The position numbers and the translations under genes were made by a program. Below, in pieces: positions 34,662 through 43,726 of a stretch of DNA of 64,000 nucleotides. The notes under the pieces were generated by a model. The model saw only the letters and a program-made list of their open reading frames with translations. It searched no databases and was not told the origin of the DNA. The stretch is taken from the NCBI GenBank assembly GCA_964486725.1, contig CAZAOK010000004.1, forward strand, positions 16,114 to 80,113, written 5' to 3'. Source of the DNA: M55B154 sp964486725 (lineage in GTDB: Bacteria > Spirochaetota > UBA4802 > UB4802). Every line of letters starts with the position of its first letter. Within the stretch, counting starts at the first letter, position 1.

Positions 34662-35564
34662 ATGGAAACCACGTACTATTCTCTTGCCACTAAATCGAAT
34701 TTCAATAAGGCATTAAATCATTTTTTTAAAGTTAACGAAGTCGTTGAGGAAGTAGAATCGGGTCAAAATTTTGCTGATGTGATAAATTCATTGCTTTACG
34801 ATGATGAAATCGAATCAGACCAGATACTTCCAATAATTGGAGCTGTTATCAGGGATAAGTACAAGTATTCATATGATTCATTCCATGTTCCTTCTTCCAT
34901 AAATGATTTCAGTAAGATAGCGGCAGAAACAGAAAAATGGACAGCTGTAGATTTATTTACTGTATATTTTAATGCAAGCAACGAGGTATTTCTTATCAAC
35001 CCAAAGAATTCTCAACACTGGGAACGAGTTCGAGAATTATCAAAGGATCAATTAATCATATTATATGCAAAATATTTAAAGGATGAAGAAAATACTAATA
35101 TTGAAAAAGAAGCAATTAATGCAGTTGAAGAGATGATAGCGGGAAGGGATGTTTTTATCAACAAGGAATTTGTCGATGAAACAGTGATACCGAAGACTAC
35201 ACAGAAAAAAGAAAAGCCTGTATCAGAAGGTAAACGGCAGATGACACCCAAGTATTCGATAACTGTAACAAACGAATTATTTCATAACGGGAATGTGGAA
35301 GCATGGAAAAAAATAATTGAAAGCTTTGAGACTTCCCATCCTGACCTGGAAGTGCATATCTATCATGAAGGTGAAAAGATCAATGACATTAATTCGCTAT
35401 TCAAGTGGGGCAAGGTGAAGCATGGAGATCCAATATTCTTCCAGGTGGTGGGGGAAAATATTAAGAATGTTTCAAAGCTGCAAAAATACTTATACGAAGG
35501 TGCAAGCCAGAGATTTGAGCAATTCCTTAAAATTGGTGTGGGTAAAGTTTTAAACCTGTTCTAA
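34662..35564 (+). CDS. Protein of unknown function with HPr-like C-terminal segment
   Basis: The start is ATG 34662, with GAGAGG 9 bases upstream; a longer frame to 34623 lacks a ribosome site. The 300-residue protein has an N-terminal helical part (residues 1-200) that I do not recognise. The last 95 residues read like an HPr fold: SITVTNELFH, EAWKKIIESFETSHPDLEVHIYHEGEKINDINSLF, HGDPIFFQVVGEN. The order beta-alpha-beta-beta and the Ser in DINSLF correspond to HPr Ser46, but the Leu-His-Ala-Arg-Pro-type active site is not kept: H is near position and Arg-Pro are absent. The next gene is PPDK-like. As I recall, TP0747 in T. pallidum holds the same place. Confidence 0.65.
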   Translation: METTYYSLATKSNFNKALNHFFKVNEVVEEVESGQNFADVINSLLYDDEIESDQILPIIGAVIRDKYKYSYDSFHVPSSINDFSKIAAETEKWTAVDLFTVYFNASNEVFLINPKNSQHWERVRELSKDQLIILYAKYLKDEENTNIEKEAINAVEEMIAGRDVFINKEFVDETVIPKTTQKKEKPVSEGKRQMTPKYSITVTNELFHNGNVEAWKKIIESFETSHPDLEVHIYHEGEKINDINSLFKWGKVKHGDPIFFQVVGENIKNVSKLQKYLYEGASQRFEQFLKIGVGKVLNLF

Positions 35565-35602
35565 TAGAATAATATATATTCTTTCTAAGGAGATGAGTAT
35601 TT

Positions 35603-38209
35603 ATGGAAAATATAGTATATTTTAACAAGGACTTTAAAGGATACGACGAAAAGCAGGTCAAAAGTGTTGGTATTCGCGGAAAGAGAGCCGTGGATCTTGC
35701 AGCCATGGGATTACCTATTGCACCTGGTTTCTTAATCGATTCAGAATTAACACTTAAGCTTCCAAAGGTTAATGTTAAACAGGTATTAAAGACATTCATC
35801 GATAAAATCGAAAAAGACACAAAAAAGGGCTACGGTGATCCGGAAAAACCGCTGCTTCTTAAAGTAGTTTTAAGTTCTGATTTAAACATACCATTCTTCC
35901 CATCGATTCATAATATAGGATTGAATGATGAAGTTGTGGAAGGATTCGCAAAATTTACAGATGAAGCATTTGCATGGGGAGAATATCGTTTTCTCCTTCG
36001 AAGCATGGCAATAAAAATATATGGTATAGATGAAGAGGAAATTAATAAACTGGAAGGAAAACTTCCCAAAAAGCCGAAAGCTGAAGATTATAAGGCAGTA
36101 GTGCAAAAATACAAAAAGTTTCTTGGTGACAAGTTTAGTGAAGATGTGTATGATCAACTTGGTCTTATTTTAAAGGGTGCGGCTTCCAGGTATTGTGACT
36201 CTGACATCGATGTTGATAATAGCCTGTCAATAATGGTGCAGGTTATGGTTTACGGAAATTTTGGTGAAAACTCATACGCGGGAAATTATTTCACCCGTAA
36301 TATAATTGATGGTGATCCGAAGATACAGGGTGAATTTCTGCAAAACGAATTTGATGTAGACAGGGGAAAACCCAGGGATATCGATAAGATTGATAAAAAA
36401 TATTATGACAAACTTTCAGACCTGGCCAGAAAGATTGAAGATAATTTTAAAGAGATAAGAAATGTTAAATTTACCATTGAAGAAGGCGATTTTTGGCTTA
36501 TTGAACAAAGAGATGTAGATGAAAAATCCACTCAGTCTCATATAAAAACTCTTCTTGATCTGAATAATAGAAAAGTTATTACTGAAACATATCTTGTTGA
36601 CGCGATCAAACCAAGCCAACTCAATGAATTGCTCCACCCAATTATTGATCCAAGAACGACTAAAAATGTAAAAACGATTAAAGGCGGTATAGCCGGTTCA
36701 ACCGGTGCAGCGATTGGCCGTGTTTATTTTACCACAAACAGGTTGTTAGAGGAATATAAACGGGCTATTATGCATGGTGGGGATACTAATTTGATCCTGG
36801 TTATGCCAGCTACTTACGCTGAAGACGTGAAAGCTATTGAGGTTGCTCAGGGTGTTATATCAACGGAAGGTGGTTTCTCATCTCACGCGCCGGTTGTAGC
36901 AAGAAGCCTTGGGAAAGTGGCGATGGTGCAGCCAGAAATGAAAATAAGAAATAACACGTTTACCCTTGGGGGCAAGACAGTGAAGGAAGGGGATTACATA
37001 TCCATAAATGTTCCCTATTATGAACCCCCAACGTTGTACCTGGGTAAGGTGGGATTGATCGAACCTGATTTCAAAAAGAACGGCTTGCTTGATTTTCTCA
37101 ATATCTGTGAAAAATTTATCGAAGATTTTAACGTAAGGGCTAATGCCGACCAGGCACGTGACGCGAAAGTGGCCGGTGAATTTCATGCTGATGGTATCGG
37201 ACTTTGTAGAACAGAGCATATGTTCTTCAATGAAAAAAGAATTATGAAATTCAGGGAGATGATTCTTTCAGAAAATGAGAAAGAACGAAGAAAAGCACTT
37301 GAAGCGTTGAGGCCAATGCAGCGTTCTGATTTTTACGAGCTGTTTAAAATAATGAAAGGGCATCCTGTAACAATTCGATTACTGGATGCGCCACTTCACG
37401 AGTTCCTGCCTCGTACCGAGGGTAGTATGAAAGAATTTATAAAGTACATGCAGGAAAAGAAAAAAGGATTAACAGCAGCCGAGATTCGCACAAGATGTGA
37501 TGAACTGGGTGAGATGAACCCTATGCTGGGTCACAGGGGATGCAGGGTTGCAGTTACATATCCGGAAATATATGAAATGCAATGCAGGGCAATTTTTGAA
37601 GCAGCATGCATGTTGAAGAAAGAAGGTATAGAGGTTATACCTGAAATCATGATACCCATAGTTATGAGCGATACGGAGATCAAGTTCCTGAAAAATGGCA
37701 AAAAGATTGAAGGTAAAACTGTAAAAGGGATTCGTGATATTAAGGATGAAGTTATTGACGAATATGGTATTGATGAACTGGATTATAAAGTTGGTACAAT
37801 GATCGAATTGCCGGCAGCAGCTGTTGGAGCGGGAAATATCGCGCAGCATGCCGAGTTTTTCAGTTTTGGTACAAATGACCTTACACAGACGACCTATGGA
37901 ATATCGCGGGATGATATTAATTCATTTTTCCCAAGCTACTCATTGTATGACCTGATTAAGCACAATCCTTTCAAGGTTCTTGGTGAAGAGGTTAAAGAGC
38001 TTATAGAGTTAGCGTCACTTCGTGGACGTTTAACAAGACCAAATATTAAAATGGGATTATGTGGAGAGCATGGTGCGGATCCCGAAAATATTGAGTTTTG
38101 TATGGAAGTTGGGCTTAATTATGTGTCCTGTTCTCCATACTCAATCCCCCTGTCAAAGCTCGCGGTGGCACAAATTAACATTAAGAAGTTGCAAACTGAA
38201 GAAGAATAA
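35603..38209 (+). CDS. ppdK: Pyruvate phosphate dikinase-like protein with degenerate ATP-grasp half
   Basis: The 868-residue protein has the PPDK length and order: nucleotide half (1-350), swivelling domain, PEP/pyruvate barrel. The phospho-His segment is kept (TEGGFSSHAPVVARSLGK, about residues 420-437), as are DGIGLCRTEHMFF, IRLLDAPLHEFLP, GTMIELPAAA, FSFGTNDLTQTTYG and the catalytic Cys in GLCGEHG. The ATP half departs strongly: where PPDKs have RSGA and GMMDTILNLGLND this has VVLSSDLNIPFFPSIHNIGLND cut to IHNIGLND, and the GEDVVAG-RTP loop is gone. Full PPDK chemistry (ATP plus Pi) is doubtful, but PEP binding and His phosphorylation look possible. It is 38 bases after the HPr-like gene. 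Confidence 0.82.
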   Translation: MENIVYFNKDFKGYDEKQVKSVGIRGKRAVDLAAMGLPIAPGFLIDSELTLKLPKVNVKQVLKTFIDKIEKDTKKGYGDPEKPLLLKVVLSSDLNIPFFPSIHNIGLNDEVVEGFAKFTDEAFAWGEYRFLLRSMAIKIYGIDEEEINKLEGKLPKKPKAEDYKAVVQKYKKFLGDKFSEDVYDQLGLILKGAASRYCDSDIDVDNSLSIMVQVMVYGNFGENSYAGNYFTRNIIDGDPKIQGEFLQNEFDVDRGKPRDIDKIDKKYYDKLSDLARKIEDNFKEIRNVKFTIEEGDFWLIEQRDVDEKSTQSHIKTLLDLNNRKVITETYLVDAIKPSQLNELLHPIIDPRTTKNVKTIKGGIAGSTGAAIGRVYFTTNRLLEEYKRAIMHGGDTNLILVMPATYAEDVKAIEVAQGVISTEGGFSSHAPVVARSLGKVAMVQPEMKIRNNTFTLGGKTVKEGDYISINVPYYEPPTLYLGKVGLIEPDFKKNGLLDFLNICEKFIEDFNVRANADQARDAKVAGEFHADGIGLCRTEHMFFNEKRIMKFREMILSENEKERRKALEALRPMQRSDFYELFKIMKGHPVTIRLLDAPLHEFLPRTEGSMKEFIKYMQEKKKGLTAAEIRTRCDELGEMNPMLGHRGCRVAVTYPEIYEMQCRAIFEAACMLKKEGIEVIPEIMIPIVMSDTEIKFLKNGKKIEGKTVKGIRDIKDEVIDEYGIDELDYKVGTMIELPAAAVGAGNIAQHAEFFSFGTNDLTQTTYGISRDDINSFFPSYSLYDLIKHNPFKVLGEEVKELIELASLRGRLTRPNIKMGLCGEHGADPENIEFCMEVGLNYVSCSPYSIPLSKLAVAQINIKKLQTEEE

Positions 38210-38232
38210 CAAGATAAATAAAGAAATTAATT

Positions 38233-38269
38233 ATGCCCCACTGGATGTAAAATCGGTGGGGCATTTTTA
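38233..38269 (+). terminator. Terminator after the PPDK-like gene
   Basis: Arms atgccccac (38233-38241) and gtggggcat (38256-38264) form a 9-bp stem with a 14-base loop and end in ttttt. It lies 24 bases after the stop. Confidence 0.88.
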
Positions 38270-38401
38270 TGATATGAACATTAGCGTATGACGTGCAGTG
38301 AACATAATTATTGTTATGTGATAATTAAATATTTATGTAAAAACAAGTTGCAAATAAAGCATACCATAATATGTTATGTTCAAAAACGAGGGAGAGGTAT
38401 T

Positions 38402-39598
38402 ATGAGCCGAAAGAAAATTGTCATTGTTTCGGGGTGCAGAACTCCGATTGGAAGTTTTGGTCAAAGCCTGAAAGATGTAAGGGCTTACAAGCTTGCATCA
38501 CTGGTCATGAACGAAGCTTTAAACAGGGCTGGTGTAGAGGCAGATATGCTGGATGATGTGATTTTCGGTGATTGTATTCAAACGTCTGATGAGGTTAATA
38601 CCGCCAGGACTGCAGCGCTGGATGCAGGAATCCCGGTGGAGGTTCCCGCTACCACAATTCAGAGACAATGTGCTTCAGGTATGCAGGCTGTAATATTTGC
38701 TTCACAACAGATTCTTTCCGGTGACTCTGAAATTGTACTCGCAGGTGGTGTTGAGTCAATGAGCAACGCACCTTATGTGTTAAAGAAGGCAAGGTGGGGT
38801 GCGAGATTGCAACATGACGAGATGACAGATGTTATGTGGGAACTTCTTCATTCGGGAAGTCGACTGGTGGGTGAACCAATTATCATGGGCCAAACAGCTG
38901 AGAACCTGGCTGAAAAATATTCAATTAGCAGGGAAGAGCAAGACCAGGTAGCGTATGAAAGTAATAAAAAAGCAATTTCCGCAATTGATGAAGGAAAATT
39001 CAAAGACGAGATTGTACCGGTTGAAATAAAAACACGAAAAGGAACAGTAATATTTGATACTGATGAACATCCTAAAAGAGATGTTTCCATGGAGAATCTT
39101 CAGGGTTTGAAACCAGTATTCAAAAAAGACGGTACCGTAACAGCAGGAAATTCATCAGGTCTTAATGATGGTGCAGCAGCAGTATTGGTCACATCTGAAG
39201 AAAAAGCAAAGGAGAAGGGGCTCAAGCCCATGGTATCAATTATAGCAAACACTATAGCGGGGGTAGAGCCTGAATTAATGGGATATGGCCCCGTACCCGC
39301 TGTAAAAAAATTGCTGGATAAAACAGGATTAACATTGAAGGACATAGGTTTAATTGAGCTTAATGAAGCTTTCGCGGCACAATACCTGGCATGTGAGAAA
39401 GGACTGGATCTTGATCGCAGCATAGTAAATGTAAATGGATCAGGAATTGCCCTTGGCCATCCGGTTGGTTGCACAGGCACAAGAATAATGGTATCACTAA
39501 TAAATGAAATGAAAAGAAGGGATATTCAATACGGGATAGCAACACTGTGCGTGGGTGGTGGAATGGGAGCCGCGGTGCTTCTTGAAAATATAAATTAA
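38402..39598 (+). CDS. Acetyl-CoA acetyltransferase (thiolase)
   Basis: The frame is open from 38288, but ATG 38402 has GAGAGG upstream and opens the family sequence (KKIVIVSGCRTPIGSFG). The 398-residue enzyme condenses two acetyl-CoA, or cleaves 3-ketoacyl-CoA. The nucleophile Cys90 is in QRQCASGMQ; the His of ALGHPVGCTG and the second Cys of LCVGGGMG are also present. It may serve fatty acid, butyrate or mevalonate-type needs; no partner genes are adjacent. It is a single gene after a terminator and convergent with moeB/thiF. Confidence 0.95.
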   Translation: MSRKKIVIVSGCRTPIGSFGQSLKDVRAYKLASLVMNEALNRAGVEADMLDDVIFGDCIQTSDEVNTARTAALDAGIPVEVPATTIQRQCASGMQAVIFASQQILSGDSEIVLAGGVESMSNAPYVLKKARWGARLQHDEMTDVMWELLHSGSRLVGEPIIMGQTAENLAEKYSISREEQDQVAYESNKKAISAIDEGKFKDEIVPVEIKTRKGTVIFDTDEHPKRDVSMENLQGLKPVFKKDGTVTAGNSSGLNDGAAAVLVTSEEKAKEKGLKPMVSIIANTIAGVEPELMGYGPVPAVKKLLDKTGLTLKDIGLIELNEAFAAQYLACEKGLDLDRSIVNVNGSGIALGHPVGCTGTRIMVSLINEMKRRDIQYGIATLCVGGGMGAAVLLENIN

Positions 39599-39646
39599 TT
39601 ATATCAACTATATGCCATCCAGCATTGCAGACAGGGTGGTATATAG

Positions 39647-40378
39647 TTAGTTTTTACCGCATACTTTACAACCGGTCTTTTTCTTAAGCTTAAACGAATC
39701 AAACTTCATTGTTATTCCGTCCCAGAAAAGAATCTTTCCTTTTAACGGTGTGGGGATTCCCAGGATAAATTTTATTGTTTCGGCTGCCTGTAATGAACCA
39801 ATTACACCAGCAGTGGCCCCATGTATTGGAATTTTATGTCTTTCATGTTTTGCAGGAAGAAAACATGAAAGACATGCTGTTTCAGGAGGATCCAAAAGTG
39901 ATACCTGTCCTGAGAAACCCGAGACTCCACCATGAATCAATGGTTTAGATAGCTGAACTGATGCTTTATTTAGATCATGGCGTGAAGGAAAATTGTCAAG
40001 GCAGTCGATAATAATATCAGAATTAGCAGTTAGAGTGGCAGCATTTCCGGATTTAATTTTTTCCCTGATTATGTTAATTTTTACATGGTGATTGATTGAA
40101 CTAAGAGTTGCATAGGCAGAATCTGCCTTGTTTAGTCCAATTCTCTTCTCGTTATGAATTATCTGCCGGTTGAGATTGGAAATATCAACAATATCGTTGT
40201 CGCAAATTGTAATAGTTCCCACTCCTGCCGCTGCCAGGTACATGGCCACCGGACTGGCTAATCCACCCCCACCTGCGATAAATACATGGGAATTGGAAAG
40301 CTTTTCCTGTCCTTTTATACCCCATTCTTCTATTATAATTTGTCTGTTATAACGTTGTAATTCGTCACTGGAAAACAT
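39647..40378 (-). CDS. moeB: MoeB/ThiF-family adenylyltransferase
   Basis: The 243-residue protein activates the C-terminal Gly of MoaD or ThiS by adenylation. It starts with QRYNRQIIIEEWGIKGQEKL and the nucleotide loop GGGGLASPVAMYLAAAGVG (the family consensus has GAGGLGSP). NLNRQIIHN, the DNFPSRH segment and the zinc pairs C-x2-C (CLSC and CKVC near the C-terminus) are present. There is no rhodanese domain. As moaD lies at 704-949 with the Gly-Gly end, this is the likely partner, although ThiS cannot be excluded. It is divergent from the DUF1858 gene. Confidence 0.92.
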   Translation of the reverse strand: MFSSDELQRYNRQIIIEEWGIKGQEKLSNSHVFIAGGGGLASPVAMYLAAAGVGTITICDNDIVDISNLNRQIIHNEKRIGLNKADSAYATLSSINHHVKINIIREKIKSGNAATLTANSDIIIDCLDNFPSRHDLNKASVQLSKPLIHGGVSGFSGQVSLLDPPETACLSCFLPAKHERHKIPIHGATAGVIGSLQAAETIKFILGIPTPLKGKILFWDGITMKFDSFKLKKKTGCKVCGKN

Positions 40379-40449
40379 TCGGCTATGTCCTCATACTTTA
40401 TAATTAGCTATAATAGCATATCGGTATTAAATAATGCAACGGATAAATA

Positions 40450-40478
40450 TTGAAAAATTATAGACAATATATTATATT
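40450..40478 (+). promoter_or_regulatory. Promoter of the DUF1858 gene
   Basis: TTGAAA (40450-40455), a 17-base spacer and TATATT (40473-40478) lie 35 bases before the ATG at 40513. The spacing and sequence fit sigma-70. Confidence 0.6.
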
Positions 40479-40512
40479 ATAAAAAGATAGAAGAAAACTA
40501 CAGGAGTTAAAA

Positions 40513-40728
40513 ATGGCTGATAAAATTAAAAGAGACATGACTTTTGGAGAGTTAATACAGCAATTTCCAGATGCAGCACCGGTGCTTGCTGATTATGGAT
40601 TGCACTGTATCGGGTGTCATATCGCTGTAATTGAAACGGTTGAGCAGGGAGCCAGGGCGCATGGGTTAAGCGATGATCAGATAGATAAAATGATTGATGA
40701 GATGAATTCGAAAGCTGCTGCGGTATAA
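40513..40728 (+). CDS. DUF1858 redox-disulfide protein
   Basis: The 71-residue protein is a stand-alone DUF1858 domain (also called hybrid-cluster-protein-associated redox disulfide domain): TFGELIQQFPDAAPVLADYGLHCIGCHIAV with a C-x2-C-H at residues about 36-40, here cut to LHCIGCH. The cysteines may bind a metal or act in thiol redox. AGGAG lies 9 bases before the ATG. The gene is single, with promoter and terminator. In other genomes the domain often appears near iron-sulfur repair or hybrid cluster proteins, but none are near. Confidence 0.92.
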   Translation: MADKIKRDMTFGELIQQFPDAAPVLADYGLHCIGCHIAVIETVEQGARAHGLSDDQIDKMIDEMNSKAAAV

Positions 40729-40751
40729 AATTCTATTAAAATCTATCATAT

Positions 40752-40784
40752 AAATAGTTACCTTTAAAAGGTAACTATTTATTA
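40752..40784. terminator. Terminator between DUF1858 and the tRNA pair
   Basis: Arms aaatagttaccttt (40752-40765) and aaaggtaactattt (40767-40780) make a 14-bp stem with a very short loop and A/T-rich sides. It serves the DUF1858 gene and the tRNA transcript from the opposite strand. Confidence 0.82.
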
Positions 40785-40789
40785 TTATG

Positions 40790-40871
40790 TGGTGAGGGGT
40801 GGATTCGAACCACCGAAGGCTGCGCCGACAGATTTACAGTCTGTTCCCTTTGGCCACTCGGGAACCTCACC
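40790..40871 (-). tRNA. tRNA-Tyr (anticodon GTA)
   Basis: On the minus strand, the acceptor GGTGAGG (40871-40865) pairs with CCTCACC (40797-40791). The anticodon loop CTGTAAA shows GTA, and a long variable arm (CGGCGCAGCCTTCG) marks a class II tRNA-Tyr. T arm is GGTTCGAATCC. No CCA is encoded. It lies 9 bases after tRNA-Thr. Confidence 0.96.
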
Positions 40872-40880
40872 ATGTACAGT

Positions 40881-40953
40881 AGCTGGCGAGAGGAATTGAA
40901 CCCCCAACAAGCTGATTACAAATCAGCTGCTCTACCGATTGAGCTACGCCAGC
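40881..40953 (-). tRNA. tRNA-Thr (anticodon TGT)
   Basis: On the minus strand, the acceptor GCTGGCG (40953-40947) pairs with CGCCAGC (40888-40882). The anticodon stem GCTGA/TCAGC with loop TTTGTAA gives TGT. The T arm is GGTTCAATTCC. No CCA is encoded. It precedes tRNA-Tyr in one transcript. Confidence 0.96.
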
Positions 40954-40968
40954 GAAGATGTGATATCC

Positions 40969-40996
40969 TTCATAAAGAATCTCAGGGTGCTGTCAA
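40969..40996 (-). promoter_or_regulatory. Promoter of the tRNA-Thr/tRNA-Tyr unit
   Basis: On the minus strand TTGACA (40996-40991), a 16-base spacer and TATGAA (40974-40969) lie 15 bases before the 5' end of tRNA-Thr. Spacing fits a tRNA promoter. Confidence 0.65.
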
Positions 40997-41237
40997 TAAT
41001 TTTTTTCATAACGTTATTTAAAATATGAATTTATGTCAGAATTATTTCATATACACAAGGTTTCTATTGATATTGATGTGAACAATTTGCATAAGTTGCA
41101 TTATCAATAAATAATATGTTATTGACATTTTATTATTCTAAATGATTTTATGATGATATGATAGTGATTGTGTACAATCAGGTTACTTAACATGCATTTC
41201 ATAATAATTTCTGAGGTATCGAAGTAAGGTTATTTTA
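40997..41237. promoter_or_regulatory. Upstream region of the exporter operon
   Basis: This AT-rich gap holds no gene. The best promoter for the exporter is TTGACA (41122-41127), an 18-base spacer and TTTTAT (41146-41151, four of six matches), leaving a leader of about 80 bases before the ATG at 41238. I see no riboswitch-like structure. Confidence 0.45.
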
Positions 41238-42605
41238 ATGAGAAATATGTCTACAGTTGTTGTAATTATATTCATGCTTTCAATGATTCCATCAGCAGCA
41301 GAGCAATTGGGCAGAAAGGTGACCCTGGATGAATGTATAAAGATAGCACTTGATAACCATCCTGATATTCAAAAAGCAGCTGAAAGTCATAAAAAAGCAA
41401 TGGCTGATCTGGGTGTATCACGGGCAGTGAACAGGGTGCAGCTCAATGGTGAAGTAAAAACAATTGAAATATTGAGGGAAGATGCTTCTTCCAGTGAACT
41501 GAATATACCCGGTACTGATACTTTAATTGGATTATTTGCCGGTGTTACCGCTACCTATCACTTAATTGATCCCAAAAGTTCAAAAATTGAAGACGCAAAA
41601 AAACTGGCAGTGGATGCTGCACGGATAAAGATGCGATCAACCAGGGACAATGTTATACTCAATGTAAAAAAAGCATATTACGGCTACATGTTTGCCAGGC
41701 AGAACGAAAGTATGCGATCACGATTACTAGAAAAATTTAAATCGAAGCTGGATACTGCACGGATTTTACATAAGAACGGTCAACGTCCAATACTTGATGT
41801 CAGCAAGGCAAATGTTGATTACGGTAATGCCAGGCTGGCGTATCTCAAATCCAGAAATAATACAATGGTAATGAAAAATGAGCTTTTGTCTTCAATGGGA
41901 CTTGTAGAAGAAAATATCCAGATAATTCCTGAATTTACAACTGACTCGGTAGATTTACCGGGTATAAATTATTCTTTAAGTGAATTAATTACACTGGGCG
42001 ATACCTATTCATCTGATATGCAGTTAGCACGAATAAACAAGAAGCTGACAAAAATACAGATTGAAGTAGAGCGTGCTTCACGGATACCGGTAGTTGATAT
42101 ACTTGCTTCACTTGGTTTTGAGAACAGGGCAATTATGGAAACTAATAAATACATGGACAATATGCAGGGATCAAACTGGGAACCGACTGCCCATTTTGGC
42201 CTGAAGGCGAGCATACCAATCTATCAAGGCGGGGCAATTGATTCCAGGATTGATGGCGCAGTAGCGGATTACAACCAGACCCTTTATTCTGAACGTGGAA
42301 TAAAAATACATATGCATTCACTCATAAGAAATTATGTGAATACAATCAATGAATTACAGAAACAGATTGAAATTCTCGAACTGTCACAGGATAACGCGGA
42401 AAAACATTTGCAACTTGCATCTAAAAGTTATGAAAATGGGGTGGGTACGCAATTGGATCTGGAAGACGCGGAGCTTGCGGTACTGAATGCGCAGTTAAAT
42501 TTTATTCAGACGAAAAGTGATTATTATATCACACTTGCGAAACTCGCGAATATTATTGGGGTTGATGAAGATTATATTAGTGGTAATAAGGAAAATAAAA
42601 AATGA
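41238..42605 (+). CDS. TolC-family outer membrane efflux protein
   Basis: The 455-residue protein has a signal peptide (residues 1-22), then the TolC opening VTLDECIKIALDNHPDIQKA. Two long helical halves follow, the first with VILNVKKAYYGYMFARQNE and the second with NGVGTQLDLEDAELAVLNAQLNFIQTKSDYY. It forms the trimeric channel that spans the outer membrane and periplasm. Its stop overlaps the next start by four bases (ATGA). This implies a diderm cell. Together with the next three genes it makes a MacAB-TolC-type exporter. Confidence 0.9.
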   Translation: MRNMSTVVVIIFMLSMIPSAAEQLGRKVTLDECIKIALDNHPDIQKAAESHKKAMADLGVSRAVNRVQLNGEVKTIEILREDASSSELNIPGTDTLIGLFAGVTATYHLIDPKSSKIEDAKKLAVDAARIKMRSTRDNVILNVKKAYYGYMFARQNESMRSRLLEKFKSKLDTARILHKNGQRPILDVSKANVDYGNARLAYLKSRNNTMVMKNELLSSMGLVEENIQIIPEFTTDSVDLPGINYSLSELITLGDTYSSDMQLARINKKLTKIQIEVERASRIPVVDILASLGFENRAIMETNKYMDNMQGSNWEPTAHFGLKASIPIYQGGAIDSRIDGAVADYNQTLYSERGIKIHMHSLIRNYVNTINELQKQIEILELSQDNAEKHLQLASKSYENGVGTQLDLEDAELAVLNAQLNFIQTKSDYYITLAKLANIIGVDEDYISGNKENKK

Positions 42606-43726
42606 CCAGGAAAAGAAAGATAATAATAATATCTGCTGCAATACTTGCATTTTTTATTATTATAGTGTTATGGGCCAGGGGTTGCAAACAGACCCTTAAC
42701 CTTGTGTATGAATATGACAAGGTTTCAATGGGACCGGTTGAAAAGACAATATCGGTGACCGGAACAATTGATCTGCTTGAATCAGTGAGGATATTGAGTA
42801 ATGTAGATGGTATTGTGCAAAAAGTATATGTGGATTATAATCAGAACATCAAAAAGGGCCAGATGATGGCAAAAATTGATGCAGGGGATTTAAATTTACG
42901 GCTGCAGAAAACAAAAAAGCAGCTTGAAAAAGCACAACTGGATCTACTTGGAATTAAAAAGGAATATGAAGGTAAGAAATCACTTTTCAAAGAAAATCTT
43001 ATATCTGAAAATGCCCTGCAACTTGGGGAACTGGAATACAAAAAGGCACTTACAACGGTTAAGCAGATTGAACTCGATTATCAGAGCCTGCGTGAGCAAC
43101 AAAATTCAACCAGGGTATACTCTCCAATTTACGGGATGGTCATGTCAAAAGAAATTGAAGAAGGATATCCAATTGGGGTAAACAAACTCATGTTTACCAT
43201 TGCGAGAACATTAAAAAAGATGAAACTTGTAATAAGCATAGATGAATCAGATATCGGTTATATGAAAAAAGGTCAACGGGTAACATTTAACGTAAGCGCA
43301 TATCCTGACAAAAAATTTGATGGAAAAATTGACCAGGTTCGTTTTAACCCGATTAATAAAGGCGGGGTAATTTCATATGAATCAGTTGTAATCTGTAACA
43401 ATAGCGATCTTTTGTTGAAACCAGGTATGACGGCAACGGCAACAGTACTGGTTGAGGAAAAGAAAAAAGTATTACGGGTTGCCAATGATGCTTTTGTTGT
43501 ATCCCCGGTTGATGTAGATGTGCCTGCCGGGAAAAAGTTTATCTGGAAAAAGAAAGACGTGGCTCTTGGGGATTTGCCTGTTGAGCATGTTGAAGTGAAG
43601 ACGGGACTTGTTGGTGATTTTTACACGGAAATTACATCGAAGAATATTAAAAAAGGTGATAAAGTACTGGTAAGGTTGAGAAAGAAAGTAGATGTCAAGG
43701 ACGAAATCGACCAATATGGCAAATAA
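42602..43726 (+). CDS. Periplasmic adaptor (HlyD/MacA-like)
   Basis: The 374-residue protein has an N-terminal membrane anchor (residues 7-25), a biotinyl-lipoyl-like part (DGIVQKVYVDYNQNIKKGQMMAKID), a coiled-coil hairpin (about 95-170) and a beta-barrel domain (KLVISIDESDIGYMKKGQ). It bridges the inner-membrane ABC permease and TolC. ATGA overlap with the tolC gene. The stop overlaps the ATPase start region, so all four genes are translationally coupled. Confidence 0.9.
   Translation: MTRKRKIIIISAAILAFFIIIVLWARGCKQTLNLVYEYDKVSMGPVEKTISVTGTIDLLESVRILSNVDGIVQKVYVDYNQNIKKGQMMAKIDAGDLNLRLQKTKKQLEKAQLDLLGIKKEYEGKKSLFKENLISENALQLGELEYKKALTTVKQIELDYQSLREQQNSTRVYSPIYGMVMSKEIEEGYPIGVNKLMFTIARTLKKMKLVISIDESDIGYMKKGQRVTFNVSAYPDKKFDGKIDQVRFNPINKGGVISYESVVICNNSDLLLKPGMTATATVLVEEKKKVLRVANDAFVVSPVDVDVPAGKKFIWKKKDVALGDLPVEHVEVKTGLVGDFYTEITSKNIKKGDKVLVRLRKKVDVKDEIDQYGK

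Noticed and set aside
38288..38401. An in-frame 38-codon extension of the thiolase gene
   Set aside because: The residues do not match the thiolase family, and ATG 38402 has a ribosome site.
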